Virus record (IMG/VR): IMGVR_UViG_3300046001_004127
Coordinates: 1 to 37,073 of that record
Reading direction: 5' to 3' (one strand)
DNA length: 37,073 nt
From: a virus
The stretch's first letter is position 1, and each line of letters opens with the position of its first letter. Positions 7,153 to 15,208 of the stretch are shown here, piece after piece. Both the position numbers and the translations under genes were made by a program. The notes below the pieces were generated by a model. That model was not told the DNA's origin, ran no database searches, and saw nothing but the letters and a program-made list of their open reading frames with translations.

Positions 7153-8349
7153 ATGTCACAACAATTATTAGAAGGTCGCTGGGACGAGACCAAGGAAGCA
7201 TTGCTCGAAGGTCTAAATGGTTCTAAGCGCACTAGTATGAACGTTATTCTTGAGAATACACGTAAGTACTTGAAAGAAAACGCAAGTGCTGGTTCCACAG
7301 CATCTGGCAACATCGCCACACTAAACCGTGTGATTCTACCAGTTATCCGTCGTGTAATGCCAACAGTTATTGCTAACGAGTTGGTAGGCGTTCAGCCAAT
7401 GACAGGTCCAGTTGGTCAAATCCACACCTTGCGTGTGCGTTACGCCAACAGCTTGACTGACAACTCAGCTGCCGCAACTAGTGTTACAGCTGGTCAAGAA
7501 GCATTGAGTCCATTCACTATTGCTACTGCATACTCTACAGTTGGCAAAGATACAACATCAACATCAACTTACACAGGCGCTAACACAGCAACGCTTGAAG
7601 GTAACGGCGGCAAGCAAATTTCCGTTCAAATCTTGAAGCAAGCAGTTGAAGCCAAGACACGTAAGTTGCAAGCACGTTGGACATTTGAATCTGCACAAGA
7701 CGCACAAGCCATGCATGGTATTGACGTTGAAGCAGAAATCATGGCAGCTCTTGCACAAGAGATCACTGCTGAGATTGACCAAGAGATTCTCTTGAGTTTG
7801 AGCACATTGGCTGCTGTTGAGTACACATACAACCAAGCTACCGTTTCTGGTACTGCTACGTTCGTAGGTGACGAACACGCTGCTTTGGCAGTGTTGATCA
7901 ACCGTACAGCTAACTTGATCGCCCAACGTACACGTCGTGGCGCAGGTAACTGGGCTGTTGTTTCACCAGCCGCATTGACAGTGTTGCAAAGTGCAACTAC
8001 TTCTGCGTTTGCTCGCACAACAGAAGGCACATTCGAAGCACCTACAAACACCAAGTTTGTTGGTACATTGAACGGTGCTATGCGTGTATTTGTTAACTCA
8101 TATGCTAGCGACACTGCTAACGTATTGGTTGGCTACAAAGGTACTAGTGAGGCAGATGCTGCCGCATTCTATTGCCCATACATTCCTCTAATGAGTTCTG
8201 GTGTGGTTCTTGACCCATCAACATTCGAACCAGTCGTGTCATTTATGACTCGTTATGGCTTCGTAGAGTTGACAAACACTGCAAGTTCTTTCGGTAACGC
8301 CGCTGACTATGTTGGCGAGATTGCTGTTCAAAACTTGTCATTCTCCTAA
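7153..8349 (+). CDS. gp23: Major capsid protein gp23
   Basis: HK97-fold capsid subunit of the T4 gp23 family. The clearest block is residues 60-100: LPVIRRVMPTVIANELVGVQ followed by PMTGPVGQIHTLRVRY. At 398 aa it is shorter than T4 gp23 (521), so some surface insertions may be missing. Candidate gp21-type cleavage sites in the N-terminal 50 residues are LLE/G at 19 and LKE/N at 42; which is used cannot be told. AAAGGAG precedes ATG 7153. A strong terminator follows. No gp24-like vertex paralogue is in the window. Confidence 0.97.
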   Translation: MSQQLLEGRWDETKEALLEGLNGSKRTSMNVILENTRKYLKENASAGSTASGNIATLNRVILPVIRRVMPTVIANELVGVQPMTGPVGQIHTLRVRYANSLTDNSAAATSVTAGQEALSPFTIATAYSTVGKDTTSTSTYTGANTATLEGNGGKQISVQILKQAVEAKTRKLQARWTFESAQDAQAMHGIDVEAEIMAALAQEITAEIDQEILLSLSTLAAVEYTYNQATVSGTATFVGDEHAALAVLINRTANLIAQRTRRGAGNWAVVSPAALTVLQSATTSAFARTTEGTFEAPTNTKFVGTLNGAMRVFVNSYASDTANVLVGYKGTSEADAAAFYCPYIPLMSSGVVLDPSTFEPVVSFMTRYGFVELTNTASSFGNAADYVGEIAVQNLSFS

Positions 8350-8378
8350 TCAGAGAATCCACCCCAGGGATGGGAAGG

Positions 8379-8408
8379 AAAAAAAGCACTCCTCGGAGTG
8401 CTTTTTTA
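8379..8408 (+). terminator. Rho-independent terminator after gp23
   Basis: Stem AAAAAGCACTC with GAGTGCTTTTT, loop within CCTCGG, followed by further T. It closes the capsid operon. Confidence 0.92.
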
Positions 8409-8413
8409 TTGGG

Positions 8414-8421
8414 TATAAATA
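8414..8421 (+). promoter_or_regulatory. TATAAATA, exact T4 late-promoter element
   Basis: It lies directly after the gp23 terminator and 5 bases before ATG 8427. It is the only exact match to the T4 consensus I noted. Confidence 0.6.
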
Positions 8422-8426
8422 TTGGT

Positions 8427-8561
8427 ATGATCAACCAAATAAAATATTCAGGCTTATTTCCTGAGAAACATGAGAGTCCAGTGGGAACAACCTTGGGTTT
8501 ACCACAACCTAAGCCTGTTGCTCCTGTTGTGCCTGTGCAAATGCAACCTGTTAAATCTTAA
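8427..8561 (+). CDS. Small Pro/Val-rich protein (44 aa), hypothetical
   Basis: The ORF runs from ATG 8427 to TAA 8561. An upstream in-frame ATG at 8370 would place the start before the terminator and the promoter-like motif, so 8427 is preferred. The product starts MINQIKYSGLFPEKHESP and ends with a Pro/Val/Gln tail. There is no ribosome site; an exact TATAAATA lies 5 bases upstream. It overlaps the convergent glycosyltransferase gene by 11 bases. I do not recognise it. Confidence 0.5.
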   Translation: MINQIKYSGLFPEKHESPVGTTLGLPQPKPVAPVVPVQMQPVKS

Positions 8562-9711
8562 ACAATTTCAAGTGTAACTTGATTCGTTCAACCACTGTGT
8601 CCCAGTCACCTATTTGGGGTTGACGGAACAATCTTGCAGTGGCATACCACGGCGTGTCGTCTCTGTTTAACAGCCAGCGCCAGCAAGGTGCATAGTTGTT
8701 CAGCATGATCCAAGTGGGCTTGCCTAATGCGGCAGCAAGATGTGCAGTGGCAGTGTCCACACTCACCACCACATCAAGATTTGTAACCAATGCGGCAGTG
8801 TCAGCAAACGAGTTCACACCACCTGGAAAACAGCGTACTCCTGCTGAGACTAGTTCTTTTTCTTCCTCAGTAGTACAGTCAGTTTGTAAATTATACCATT
8901 CGTAATCTGCATGTGATTGAATCAAGCTCAACATGGTCGCAAACGGCATGGCCTTGTGCTGATTGATCCAACTGTCACGTCGGCCTGACCAGGCAAAGCC
9001 CACTCGTAGACGATTCTTTACACCTAAATTCCTGCGCCAGTCTGCAACCAATGCAGGGTCAGGATTTAGATATTGAATCACAGTGGGCAAGTTGTCTACA
9101 CGAACGTTTAACTTGCCGGGCAAGCTCATTATGGGAAGCCAGTAATCAAATACATCACCTGGATTTTCGGCATAACCAATCACCCGAACTCCACGGCCAA
9201 TTTCACTGGATTGTATCAACGGAATCAATCCGTTGGTCACTTGCACTGTGACTGTGCCACCAATGTTTTTTAAGTTCTGTATGAATCTCACAAACTGAAT
9301 AATATCACCGTGGCCTTGTTCGCCACGAATAAAAATTGTTTTACCTGTTAAATCTTCACCGTTCCACACAGGCCAAGGATAGTTGGGAATTGTACCTTTT
9401 AAATGTTCAAAATTATGCCGTGCTTCATAGGCAGGCCAGCCACGTACATAGTCACCACTGAGTAAGTAAGCCACTGACAAATTAAAATGATGTGTTACAT
9501 TGGCTGGATCAAGTTGAATGGCACGTTGTAAAAACGGAACAGCACCCACAGGATCGCCTATCTCTCTTAACACATTGCCGTAGTTGTTGAACGCACCCGA
9601 TGAGCCTCTGTCCGTGGCCATTGCTGTTGCGTACTGTTGCAGTGCCTGTTCAGGCAGGTGTTGTTCTCTGTAGGTATTGCCTTGAGCAATAAGTTGTTCT
9701 GTGTTTTGCAT
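8551..9711 (-). CDS. TPR-repeat protein with glycosyltransferase (GT9/GT41-like) domain
   Basis: Residues 5-105 form about three TPR helices (phrases GAFNNYGNVLREIGD and VPFLQRAIQLDPANVTHHF). The rest matches the common TPR-linked glycosyltransferase-like family: TGKTIFIRGEQGHGDIIQF near 125, RVGFAWSGRRDSWINQHKA near 235, and the nucleotide-sugar-site-like VSVDTATAHLAAALGKPTW near 315. It could add sugar to a virion or host component. The substrate is unknown. It lies alone on the minus strand between capsid and fibre modules, with CGTAAATA 5 bases upstream of ATG and no ribosome site. Confidence 0.82.
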   Translation of the reverse strand: MQNTEQLIAQGNTYREQHLPEQALQQYATAMATDRGSSGAFNNYGNVLREIGDPVGAVPFLQRAIQLDPANVTHHFNLSVAYLLSGDYVRGWPAYEARHNFEHLKGTIPNYPWPVWNGEDLTGKTIFIRGEQGHGDIIQFVRFIQNLKNIGGTVTVQVTNGLIPLIQSSEIGRGVRVIGYAENPGDVFDYWLPIMSLPGKLNVRVDNLPTVIQYLNPDPALVADWRRNLGVKNRLRVGFAWSGRRDSWINQHKAMPFATMLSLIQSHADYEWYNLQTDCTTEEEKELVSAGVRCFPGGVNSFADTAALVTNLDVVVSVDTATAHLAAALGKPTWIMLNNYAPCWRWLLNRDDTPWYATARLFRQPQIGDWDTVVERIKLHLKLFKI

Positions 9712-9716
9712 GACAA

Positions 9717-9724
9717 TATTTACG
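9717..9724 (-). promoter_or_regulatory. Late-promoter-like motif CGTAAATA of the TPR-glycosyltransferase
   Basis: Minus-strand motif 5 bases before the ATG at 9711. Same close spacing as the HNH genes. Confidence 0.4.
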
Positions 9725-9757
9725 TGTTATGTTGACACTGCAAAAATATCAATCGCT

Positions 9758-9765
9758 CATAAATA
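9758..9765 (+). promoter_or_regulatory. Late-promoter-like motif CATAAATA
   Basis: It lies 90 bases before ATG 9856, divergent from the glycosyltransferase motif at 9717-9724. Confidence 0.6.
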
Positions 9766-9770
9766 CTTGT

Positions 9771-9855
9771 CAACGCAATCATGCGTTTTATGCAGGCTTA
9801 AGACCTCTGCGTAGCGGCTAGAACCCGCATCGGACTTCTTTAAGGAGAAAACAAA
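9771..9855 (+). promoter_or_regulatory. Structured 5' leader, about 85 bases
   Basis: This is longer than other leaders here. CTTAAGA near 9797 can pair with TCTTTAAG near 9838, partly covering the ribosome site TAAGGAG at 9841-9847. Between them TGCG and GCGG can pair with CGCA and CCGC in alternative stems. A regulatory fold is inferred from inspection only; I match no known riboswitch. Confidence 0.35.
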
Positions 9856-10680
9856 ATGGGTCGTCCTCTAAAAATACAAAAATATTCAACTGGCTCCAGT
9901 ATCACTGGTGGCGCAGTAGCAATTGATCAAGCATATCCTCCGTTTGACGCTCCAACGTCAATGGACACAAACACTGTTGTTTTGCCAACACCTGCAACTT
10001 CACCACTGCCATTCACCGGCGTGGTTGGTGGCCTACAAGGTGGCGCTGTCAGCACAACATATCCCATTGTTGAAGTGACTGGCAACATTCAGAACAGTTA
10101 TACAGGCAGTGCCAGCAGTGTGATTCTGCGCCAAAAAGGTGCTCATAAATTCCTAGTGGCCACTGCCGCTGGTATTGATCCTGCAAATGCAGTGATTGGT
10201 GCAACACCCACTGTGGCATTGCGTATTCTTACGCTGGGTGATACAGACTGGCAAGCCATGGGTGCTCCAGTAGGCGCTGACGTTGGCACAGTGTTCACAC
10301 CAACTGCTGCCTCCGGCGCAGGCACAACAGGAACAGCTCAAGAAATTGGTCAGTGCGTGTTGACCAGCGATTCAACTCCTGCTGGCGGCAACATGACCAT
10401 TACAATGGCAGTGGGTGGAGACAGTACTGCTGTGTACGTCAGTAAGTTGACCAACAAGTTTGTACAAGACTTCAACGGTGGTGAAACCGGCGGCAACGCT
10501 GACACTGGTGATGTTTGGAATCCTGATCAAGTTGTGAATGATATTGAATATGCAGCCAACTTCTTTACAGATGCAAGTACATTTGCCAAGAGTGGTGCCG
10601 AAACAGCCACCTGGGCCAGTACCAATCAAAACAGCGATGGTACACTTGACTTGGCACAGGTTGACAAACTCACATCTTAA
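9856..10680 (+). CDS. Putative virion structural/fibre-associated protein (274 aa)
   Basis: It begins MGRPLKIQKYSTGSS and is rich in Thr, Gly, Ala and Val, like small structural proteins of cyanomyovirus-type phages. Residues about 118-155 hold a module LTLGDTDWQAMGAP followed by GTVFTPTAASGAGTTGTA, a pattern seen in phage fibre and decoration proteins. No enzyme motif is seen. TAAGGAG precedes ATG 9856. It opens the fibre cluster and is followed by a terminator. Confidence 0.7.
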   Translation: MGRPLKIQKYSTGSSITGGAVAIDQAYPPFDAPTSMDTNTVVLPTPATSPLPFTGVVGGLQGGAVSTTYPIVEVTGNIQNSYTGSASSVILRQKGAHKFLVATAAGIDPANAVIGATPTVALRILTLGDTDWQAMGAPVGADVGTVFTPTAASGAGTTGTAQEIGQCVLTSDSTPAGGNMTITMAVGGDSTAVYVSKLTNKFVQDFNGGETGGNADTGDVWNPDQVVNDIEYAANFFTDASTFAKSGAETATWASTNQNSDGTLDLAQVDKLTS

Positions 10681-10693
10681 TTTTGTAACCCTG

Positions 10694-10725
10694 ATCCCCA
10701 CGGTTAAATATCGTGGGGATTTTTT
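10694..10725 (+). terminator. Terminator with a late-promoter motif in its loop
   Basis: Perfect 9-bp stem ATCCCCACG/CGTGGGGAT, loop GTTAAATAT, then TTTTT. The T tract runs up to the ATG of the next gene at 10726. Confidence 0.88.
10703..10710 (+). promoter_or_regulatory. Late-promoter-like motif GTTAAATA inside the terminator loop
   Basis: It lies 15 bases before ATG 10726. By T4 spacing, transcription would start about 10716, inside the 3' arm, so the new transcript would escape the terminator. GTGGGGA may then serve as the ribosome site. Confidence 0.45.
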
Positions 10726-11313
10726 ATGACTATAGCATTTGTGTTGGGCAACGGAGTCAGCAGGTCCGGACTGCCGTTGGAACACATCAAAACATTGGGA
10801 AAAGTATATGGCTGTAACGCTCTTTATAGAGAGTTTACACCAGACGTTCTTGTGGCAACAGATCGCCCAATTGCCCAACTGATACAAGAAACAGGCTATT
10901 CTGCACGACATCGATTCTACACAAGAAAACCCATTCCTGGTCTGGGTGCTGTGTCTGTTCCTAAAGAGTATTACGGATTTAGTTCTGGTCCAAATGCTGT
11001 GGGCATTGCGTCAAAAGACCAACACGGCAGGATCTACCTGATAGGATTTGATATGGGTCCCAATGTACACAACCAATTCAACAACATGTATGCTGGCACA
11101 GAGTTTTACAAACCCAATGATTCACGCCCAACTTTTACCGGAAATTGGGTAAAGCAACTGACAACTGTGGCCAAAGATTACCCTGATACCGAATTTATTC
11201 GCATCTGCGGCAATACCACAGCACGATTACCAGAGTTGGACCGGATTAAAAACTTAACTCACGAGGATTTGAGTACCTTTGTAATGCGGATAAATAATCA
11301 AAAGGATCTCTAA
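10726..11313 (+). CDS. Small Rossmann-like protein (DUF115/GT42-like opening), function unknown
   Basis: 195 aa. The opening IAFVLGNGVSRSGLPL, then YGCNALYREFTPDVLVATD, resembles the nucleotide-sugar-binding start of DUF115/MptE-like and GT42-like proteins, which begin with GNGPS-type loops and then a CN(A/Q)-type motif. Later phrases are IYLIGFDMG and FTGNWVKQLTTVAKDYPDTE. It may modify glycans on fibres or the host surface, but this is inferred from weak family resemblance. It sits between a terminator and the fibre genes. A gene of similar style is at 24105-24770. Confidence 0.65.
   Translation: MTIAFVLGNGVSRSGLPLEHIKTLGKVYGCNALYREFTPDVLVATDRPIAQLIQETGYSARHRFYTRKPIPGLGAVSVPKEYYGFSSGPNAVGIASKDQHGRIYLIGFDMGPNVHNQFNNMYAGTEFYKPNDSRPTFTGNWVKQLTTVAKDYPDTEFIRICGNTTARLPELDRIKNLTHEDLSTFVMRINNQKDL
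11289..11296 (+). promoter_or_regulatory. Late-promoter-like motif GATAAATA
   Basis: It lies inside the 3' end of the preceding gene, 17 bases before ATG 11314, with AAAAGGA between. Confidence 0.5.
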
Positions 11314-11925
11314 ATGGCTACAGTAAAAAACACCAGCGGCAACTATACCATCACAGTAGCAGATGGTCTTGGACTGCTGACCATCAACGCTGACCTAGAT
11401 GTGATTGGCAACATCACATACATTGATTCAAGTGAACTCAAAGTCACTGACCCATTCATCACAGTTGCAGCCAACAACAACGGTGCAATACAAAGCATGG
11501 GCCTGGTGGCTCAAAAAACAACCACAACCTTTGCAGGTTTGCGATTTAACACAGTGTCAGGCGATTGGGAAATCAGTGACAGTGTTGCTGCCAGTGGTGC
11601 ACCAATATCACCATATGTAACAATTGCTTCCGGTAATACAAGCACTACACCAGGTGCACCTGTTAACTCTGTACAGTTTAACGATGCTGGCACCTTTGGT
11701 GGTAACAGCAAATTTACATTTGATTCTACAAATACCAAAGTGGGCATAACAGGACAATTGGTTTTGGGCAACATAGCGTCAACCCCCACAGCAACAGCAA
11801 ACAGTGCCGCACTGTACAATGACACCGAAGGTGCAGGCGGTACTGGTGTTTATGTGCGAAGCACCACAGTGAGCGACGAATTAATTAGCAAACGCAAGGC
11901 TCTTGCATACAGTCTTGTACTTTAA
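11314..11925 (+). CDS. Fibre-like structural protein (203 aa)
   Basis: Beta-rich, Thr/Ala/Asn/Val-heavy sequence typical of short phage fibre proteins. Phrases DPFITVAANNNGA and GLVAQKTTTTFAGLRF resemble the N-terminal region of the 1621-aa fibre (DPVILLASTQTGAP, then IGFLGQRGTGNNIAFVW), so the two may share an attachment domain. It ends with SDELISKRKALAYSLVL. AAAAGGA precedes the ATG. No catalytic motif is seen. Confidence 0.72.
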   Translation: MATVKNTSGNYTITVADGLGLLTINADLDVIGNITYIDSSELKVTDPFITVAANNNGAIQSMGLVAQKTTTTFAGLRFNTVSGDWEISDSVAASGAPISPYVTIASGNTSTTPGAPVNSVQFNDAGTFGGNSKFTFDSTNTKVGITGQLVLGNIASTPTATANSAALYNDTEGAGGTGVYVRSTTVSDELISKRKALAYSLVL

Positions 11926-11934
11926 GGAATCAAA

Positions 11935-12267
11935 ATGGCAATCACCAATACACGATTAACAACAACTACACCAACTACAGTATTTGAAGCAGTTGGCCAA
12001 CAGGCAATCACCACAATATATTTGTGCAATACCACAGGAACAGATGTTTCAGTTAATGTATTTGCAATCAACAGTGATGACAGTGTTGGCGCTGCTTTTG
12101 AAAATATGATTTACAATCAGATTTTACTCACTGCTGGCAGTGGCAACATAGGTGACACCTATGTTATATCAACAGAAAGACTTATACTAGACAACGGCGA
12201 TCTCATTGATGTTGAAGCAAACATTGCAGATTGTGTTACTGTTACAGTGAGTTCGATCGCAGTGTAA
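11935..12267 (+). CDS. Small beta-rich structural protein (110 aa)
   Basis: Short Thr/Val-rich protein with TTIYLCNTTGTDVSVNVFA, a phrase type found in small structural proteins near phage fibres. TTAAGGA lies before ATG 11935. The gene sits 9 bases after the preceding one and 1 base before the next, so they are probably co-translated. Role inferred only from neighbours. Confidence 0.65.
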   Translation: MAITNTRLTTTTPTTVFEAVGQQAITTIYLCNTTGTDVSVNVFAINSDDSVGAAFENMIYNQILLTAGSGNIGDTYVISTERLILDNGDLIDVEANIADCVTVTVSSIAV

Positions 12268-12268
12268 T

Positions 12269-12667
12269 ATGGGAAACTGGGTTAAAAATCGCCGACTAGA
12301 ATCTGGCAGCACGTCGGTGGTCATGCCAACTGGAAGCTCAGCCACCCGCCCGGACGCACCTGTGTTTGGACAATTTAGATTCAACACCGACATAGGATTG
12401 ATTGAATTCTACAACGGAGCCATATGGTCAACCCTATCAGCCGGAGGATCTATTGCATACACAGTTGATGATTTTGTGGGTAACGGCGTTACCACAGTGT
12501 TCACAATGTCTGTGCAGGAAACAACAGCACAACAGATCATTGTGTTTGTTGGCAGTGTGTATCAAATACCAGTGACAAATTACACAGTGAATGGTGGGTT
12601 TGATATTACATTTACAAGCGCACCGCCATTGGGTCTTCCAATCAACGTGATACACAGTTCAACCTAA
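12269..12667 (+). CDS. Fibre-module protein (132 aa): RP-FNT module plus beta module
   Basis: Two modules are visible. Residues 18-55 hold PTGSSATRPDAPVFGQFRFN followed by LIEFYNGAIW. Residues 65-130 hold VGNGVTTVFTMS, then IIVFVGSVYQIPVTNY and ITFTSAPP. Both recur in the same order in the 439-aa and 1621-aa fibre proteins. This gene is therefore a stand-alone copy of a module pair used in longer fibres. Confidence 0.72.
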   Translation: MGNWVKNRRLESGSTSVVMPTGSSATRPDAPVFGQFRFNTDIGLIEFYNGAIWSTLSAGGSIAYTVDDFVGNGVTTVFTMSVQETTAQQIIVFVGSVYQIPVTNYTVNGGFDITFTSAPPLGLPINVIHSST

Positions 12668-12678
12668 GTATTGCATCA

Positions 12679-12686
12679 ACTAAATA
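12679..12686 (+). promoter_or_regulatory. Late-promoter-like motif ACTAAATA
   Basis: It lies 20 bases before ATG 12707. Between them is a small hairpin CCCT-ATA-AGGG whose 3' arm is the ribosome site. A transcript begun here would start near 12692 and lack the 5' arm, while read-through mRNA could fold. Confidence 0.5.
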
Positions 12687-12706
12687 CCCTATAAGGGAAA
12701 AAATCA

Positions 12707-15208
12707 ATGGCTATTAGCAAAATTGCAGGACAGATGTTGAAGAACACTCTCGAACGAGATGGTTCTAATCTGGCAATTTCTGATACAGTAGCCGACACTC
12801 CGGTCGTCTTTGTTGACGTTGTAAATTCCAGAGTTGGTGTTAACAACGCAACTCCTACTCAAGCACTTGACATTGTTGGCAATGTACTGGCCAATAATCT
12901 TTTTTCGTCTAGTACTGTAAGCGCAGTTGGCAACATCACAGGTGCTAATGTTAATACCGCAGGTGTGATGAGTGCCACAGGCAATATCACTGCTAATTTC
13001 TTCATTGGCAATGGCAGCCAACTGACCGGCATTGATGCCACTAGTATTCAAAACGGCAATAGCAATGTAAAAGTCTATGCCAATGCAAATGTGGCCACAA
13101 GTGTGGGCGGCAACGCCAATGTGTTTGTGGTCACAGGAACAGGTGCAGATGTCACAGGCACAGTGAGTGCCACAGGCAACATCACTGGCAACTTTTTCAT
13201 CGGCAATGGTAGTCAATTAACAGGAATTGATGCCACATCAATTCAAAACGGCAACAGCAATGTAAAAGTCTACGCAAATTCTAATGTTGCTACAAGTGTA
13301 GCAGGCACTGCCAATGTGTTATTAGTCACCAGCACTGGTGCAAACGTAGATGGCACGGTCAACGCCACTGGTAATCTTGTTGCCAATGGAGTAACGTTAT
13401 CTGGCAACGCTATATCGGCAGCATCTGGATTATTGTCACTGGGCTCAAATGCCAATATCACAATCACAGGCGGCACTGCAAATTATGTGTTGAGTACCAA
13501 TGGTTCTGGCAATTTGACATGGTCGTCAGCTGCTGACATTGGCGTAGTGGGCAATCTTATCCCAATGGGTACTAACACATTAGGCAACCTTGTTAGTAAT
13601 GCTGTTACCTTAACCACCACTACCACAGTGACTGATGGTATCACACAGTTAAACACAGTGCTGGGAAAATTGGTACCGCCGTCTCCTGCTAATTTTCCAG
13701 GTGGACAAACACTGTCACTTTCTGGCTTGGCCACATACAGAATGGCCAATATCACACAGGTAGATAATACACCTGCTGCCAACAAAGCAGTGGCCGCTGG
13801 CACTACTGTCACCACGGTTCTACGTGTTGCCACCTATGCTACCAACACTATCAGCACTGTTGGCCCGGGCGATTCCGGTACAATCACTGCGGTTCGCAAT
13901 GGTGCCAATGTAGGTACTGTAACTCTGAACACTGGTGCAAGCCCAACGGCCAACGGAACATACGGCGGCAATCTTGTGATCACCAACAACTTTGACTATC
14001 GCAACGCCAATGCCAACATTGCTGCCGGATTCTGGTATGTATTTTCATCGGCTGTTTCTGGAACTGCGGCACCTGCTGGATGGAACGAAGTTTACATATC
14101 TGATTCTGCCACAGGCAATACCAATACACCTGCCTGGTACTATGACAATTCAAGTCCGGCTACTCCCAGTTTCAGTGGCAGCACAATGACCCCTCCAGGG
14201 TCACCAACTCTGTTATACAGCAGTACCATTCCGCACTACACCAATGCCACACAATTTGCCATTGCCGCCAATGTGGCCAATGTCAGTGGCAACACATATC
14301 CAACATCAAACACCTTGGCTTCAGGATCAGCAGCCGGCAGTTTTGCGGCACCTGCGTCAGTTAACTACAGTGCCAGTAATATTGGCAGTAATGTGCTGGG
14401 ATCGTTTGCATCTGCATCATTCTCAACCACTGCGAACATAACCACAGGATTTGGCGGCAGTTCAACAGGCCCCAGCATCAGTGTCAACAACAGTTACTCA
14501 ACTGGCACGTTGACATTGACCTCGGCCCTGGGCAACATTGCATTGTACAAGTCTGGCTCTGCCACTGCCATTGACGAAGGCAACGTTGTTGTAACCAGCG
14601 TTGGCACAGGTTCAGGCAATGCTGTTCGTATCATCAATCCTGGGTCTGGAAACACGCCAGTTTTTACTGGCAGCGAAGCAAACTTCAACAGCCAAAGTTC
14701 AACGCTGGAAACATACGATGCCACAGTGGTAGGCTCAGGGGCACAAGGTGTACTCAAACACGATCAAACCAACTACTCAACTGGGTATTTGCCTGCAGGT
14801 CCTAACCTAAGTGCTGGACGTTCAGGAACACAGTATTTTACAATTAAATTTGTACGAACCAACGTGTCAAAATTTGATATTACCTATGCTGGCAATGTGG
14901 CCGGTATGTGGGTGGCACTGCCTGGGTCAGTGATTGACGCCAGTAGCGGTGCCAATGGCTGGATTGCCATGACCACTGCCTATGCTGGTGCTGGCTATCC
15001 TGGAGTTAACTCACCGGGTAACGGCTCAGACGGTTGCGCACTGGGCGGTGTGGTTGTGCCCAATGTAACCACAGCCAGCACAAACAAAACGTGTACTTTT
15101 GGAACTGTTTCAAGTTCCAGCACAGCAACAAACGAAATTTATGTGAGAATTGCTCTCACGTCAGGTCAGACAGTCACTGGCCTATCACTAAACACAGCGA
15201 GTAACTAA
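12707..15208 (+). CDS. Large tail-fibre/adhesin protein (833 aa)
   Basis: Residues 1-90 form an opening with VNSRVGVNNATPTQALDIVG, a common phage fibre phrase. Residues about 65-210 contain repeats of the type SATGNITGNFFIGNGSQLTG followed by IDATSIQNGNSNVKVYAN, present twice in tandem with clearly diverged DNA. From about 300 to 833 the sequence is non-repetitive and Ser/Thr/Asn/Gly-rich (PAGWNEVYISDSATGNTN near 460), a candidate receptor-binding region. No chaperone-type C terminus is seen here. ATG 12707 follows AAGGGAAA. The stop overlaps the next ATG by one base, implying translational coupling. Confidence 0.82.
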   Translation: MAISKIAGQMLKNTLERDGSNLAISDTVADTPVVFVDVVNSRVGVNNATPTQALDIVGNVLANNLFSSSTVSAVGNITGANVNTAGVMSATGNITANFFIGNGSQLTGIDATSIQNGNSNVKVYANANVATSVGGNANVFVVTGTGADVTGTVSATGNITGNFFIGNGSQLTGIDATSIQNGNSNVKVYANSNVATSVAGTANVLLVTSTGANVDGTVNATGNLVANGVTLSGNAISAASGLLSLGSNANITITGGTANYVLSTNGSGNLTWSSAADIGVVGNLIPMGTNTLGNLVSNAVTLTTTTTVTDGITQLNTVLGKLVPPSPANFPGGQTLSLSGLATYRMANITQVDNTPAANKAVAAGTTVTTVLRVATYATNTISTVGPGDSGTITAVRNGANVGTVTLNTGASPTANGTYGGNLVITNNFDYRNANANIAAGFWYVFSSAVSGTAAPAGWNEVYISDSATGNTNTPAWYYDNSSPATPSFSGSTMTPPGSPTLLYSSTIPHYTNATQFAIAANVANVSGNTYPTSNTLASGSAAGSFAAPASVNYSASNIGSNVLGSFASASFSTTANITTGFGGSSTGPSISVNNSYSTGTLTLTSALGNIALYKSGSATAIDEGNVVVTSVGTGSGNAVRIINPGSGNTPVFTGSEANFNSQSSTLETYDATVVGSGAQGVLKHDQTNYSTGYLPAGPNLSAGRSGTQYFTIKFVRTNVSKFDITYAGNVAGMWVALPGSVIDASSGANGWIAMTTAYAGAGYPGVNSPGNGSDGCALGGVVVPNVTTASTNKTCTFGTVSSSSTATNEIYVRIALTSGQTVTGLSLNTASN

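Noticed and set aside
9732-9764. Sigma70 promoter TTGACA with ATAAAT near 9759
   Set aside because: The spacer is about 21 bases, too long; CATAAATA fits the late-motif family better.
9780-9835. tRNA-like segment: minus strand GGGTTCTAGCC resembles a T-arm, and CTTAAGA resembles an anticodon loop on plus
   Set aside because: The T-stem does not pair in register with a 7-base loop, the two parts are on opposite strands, and no matching acceptor stem exists at the needed distance.
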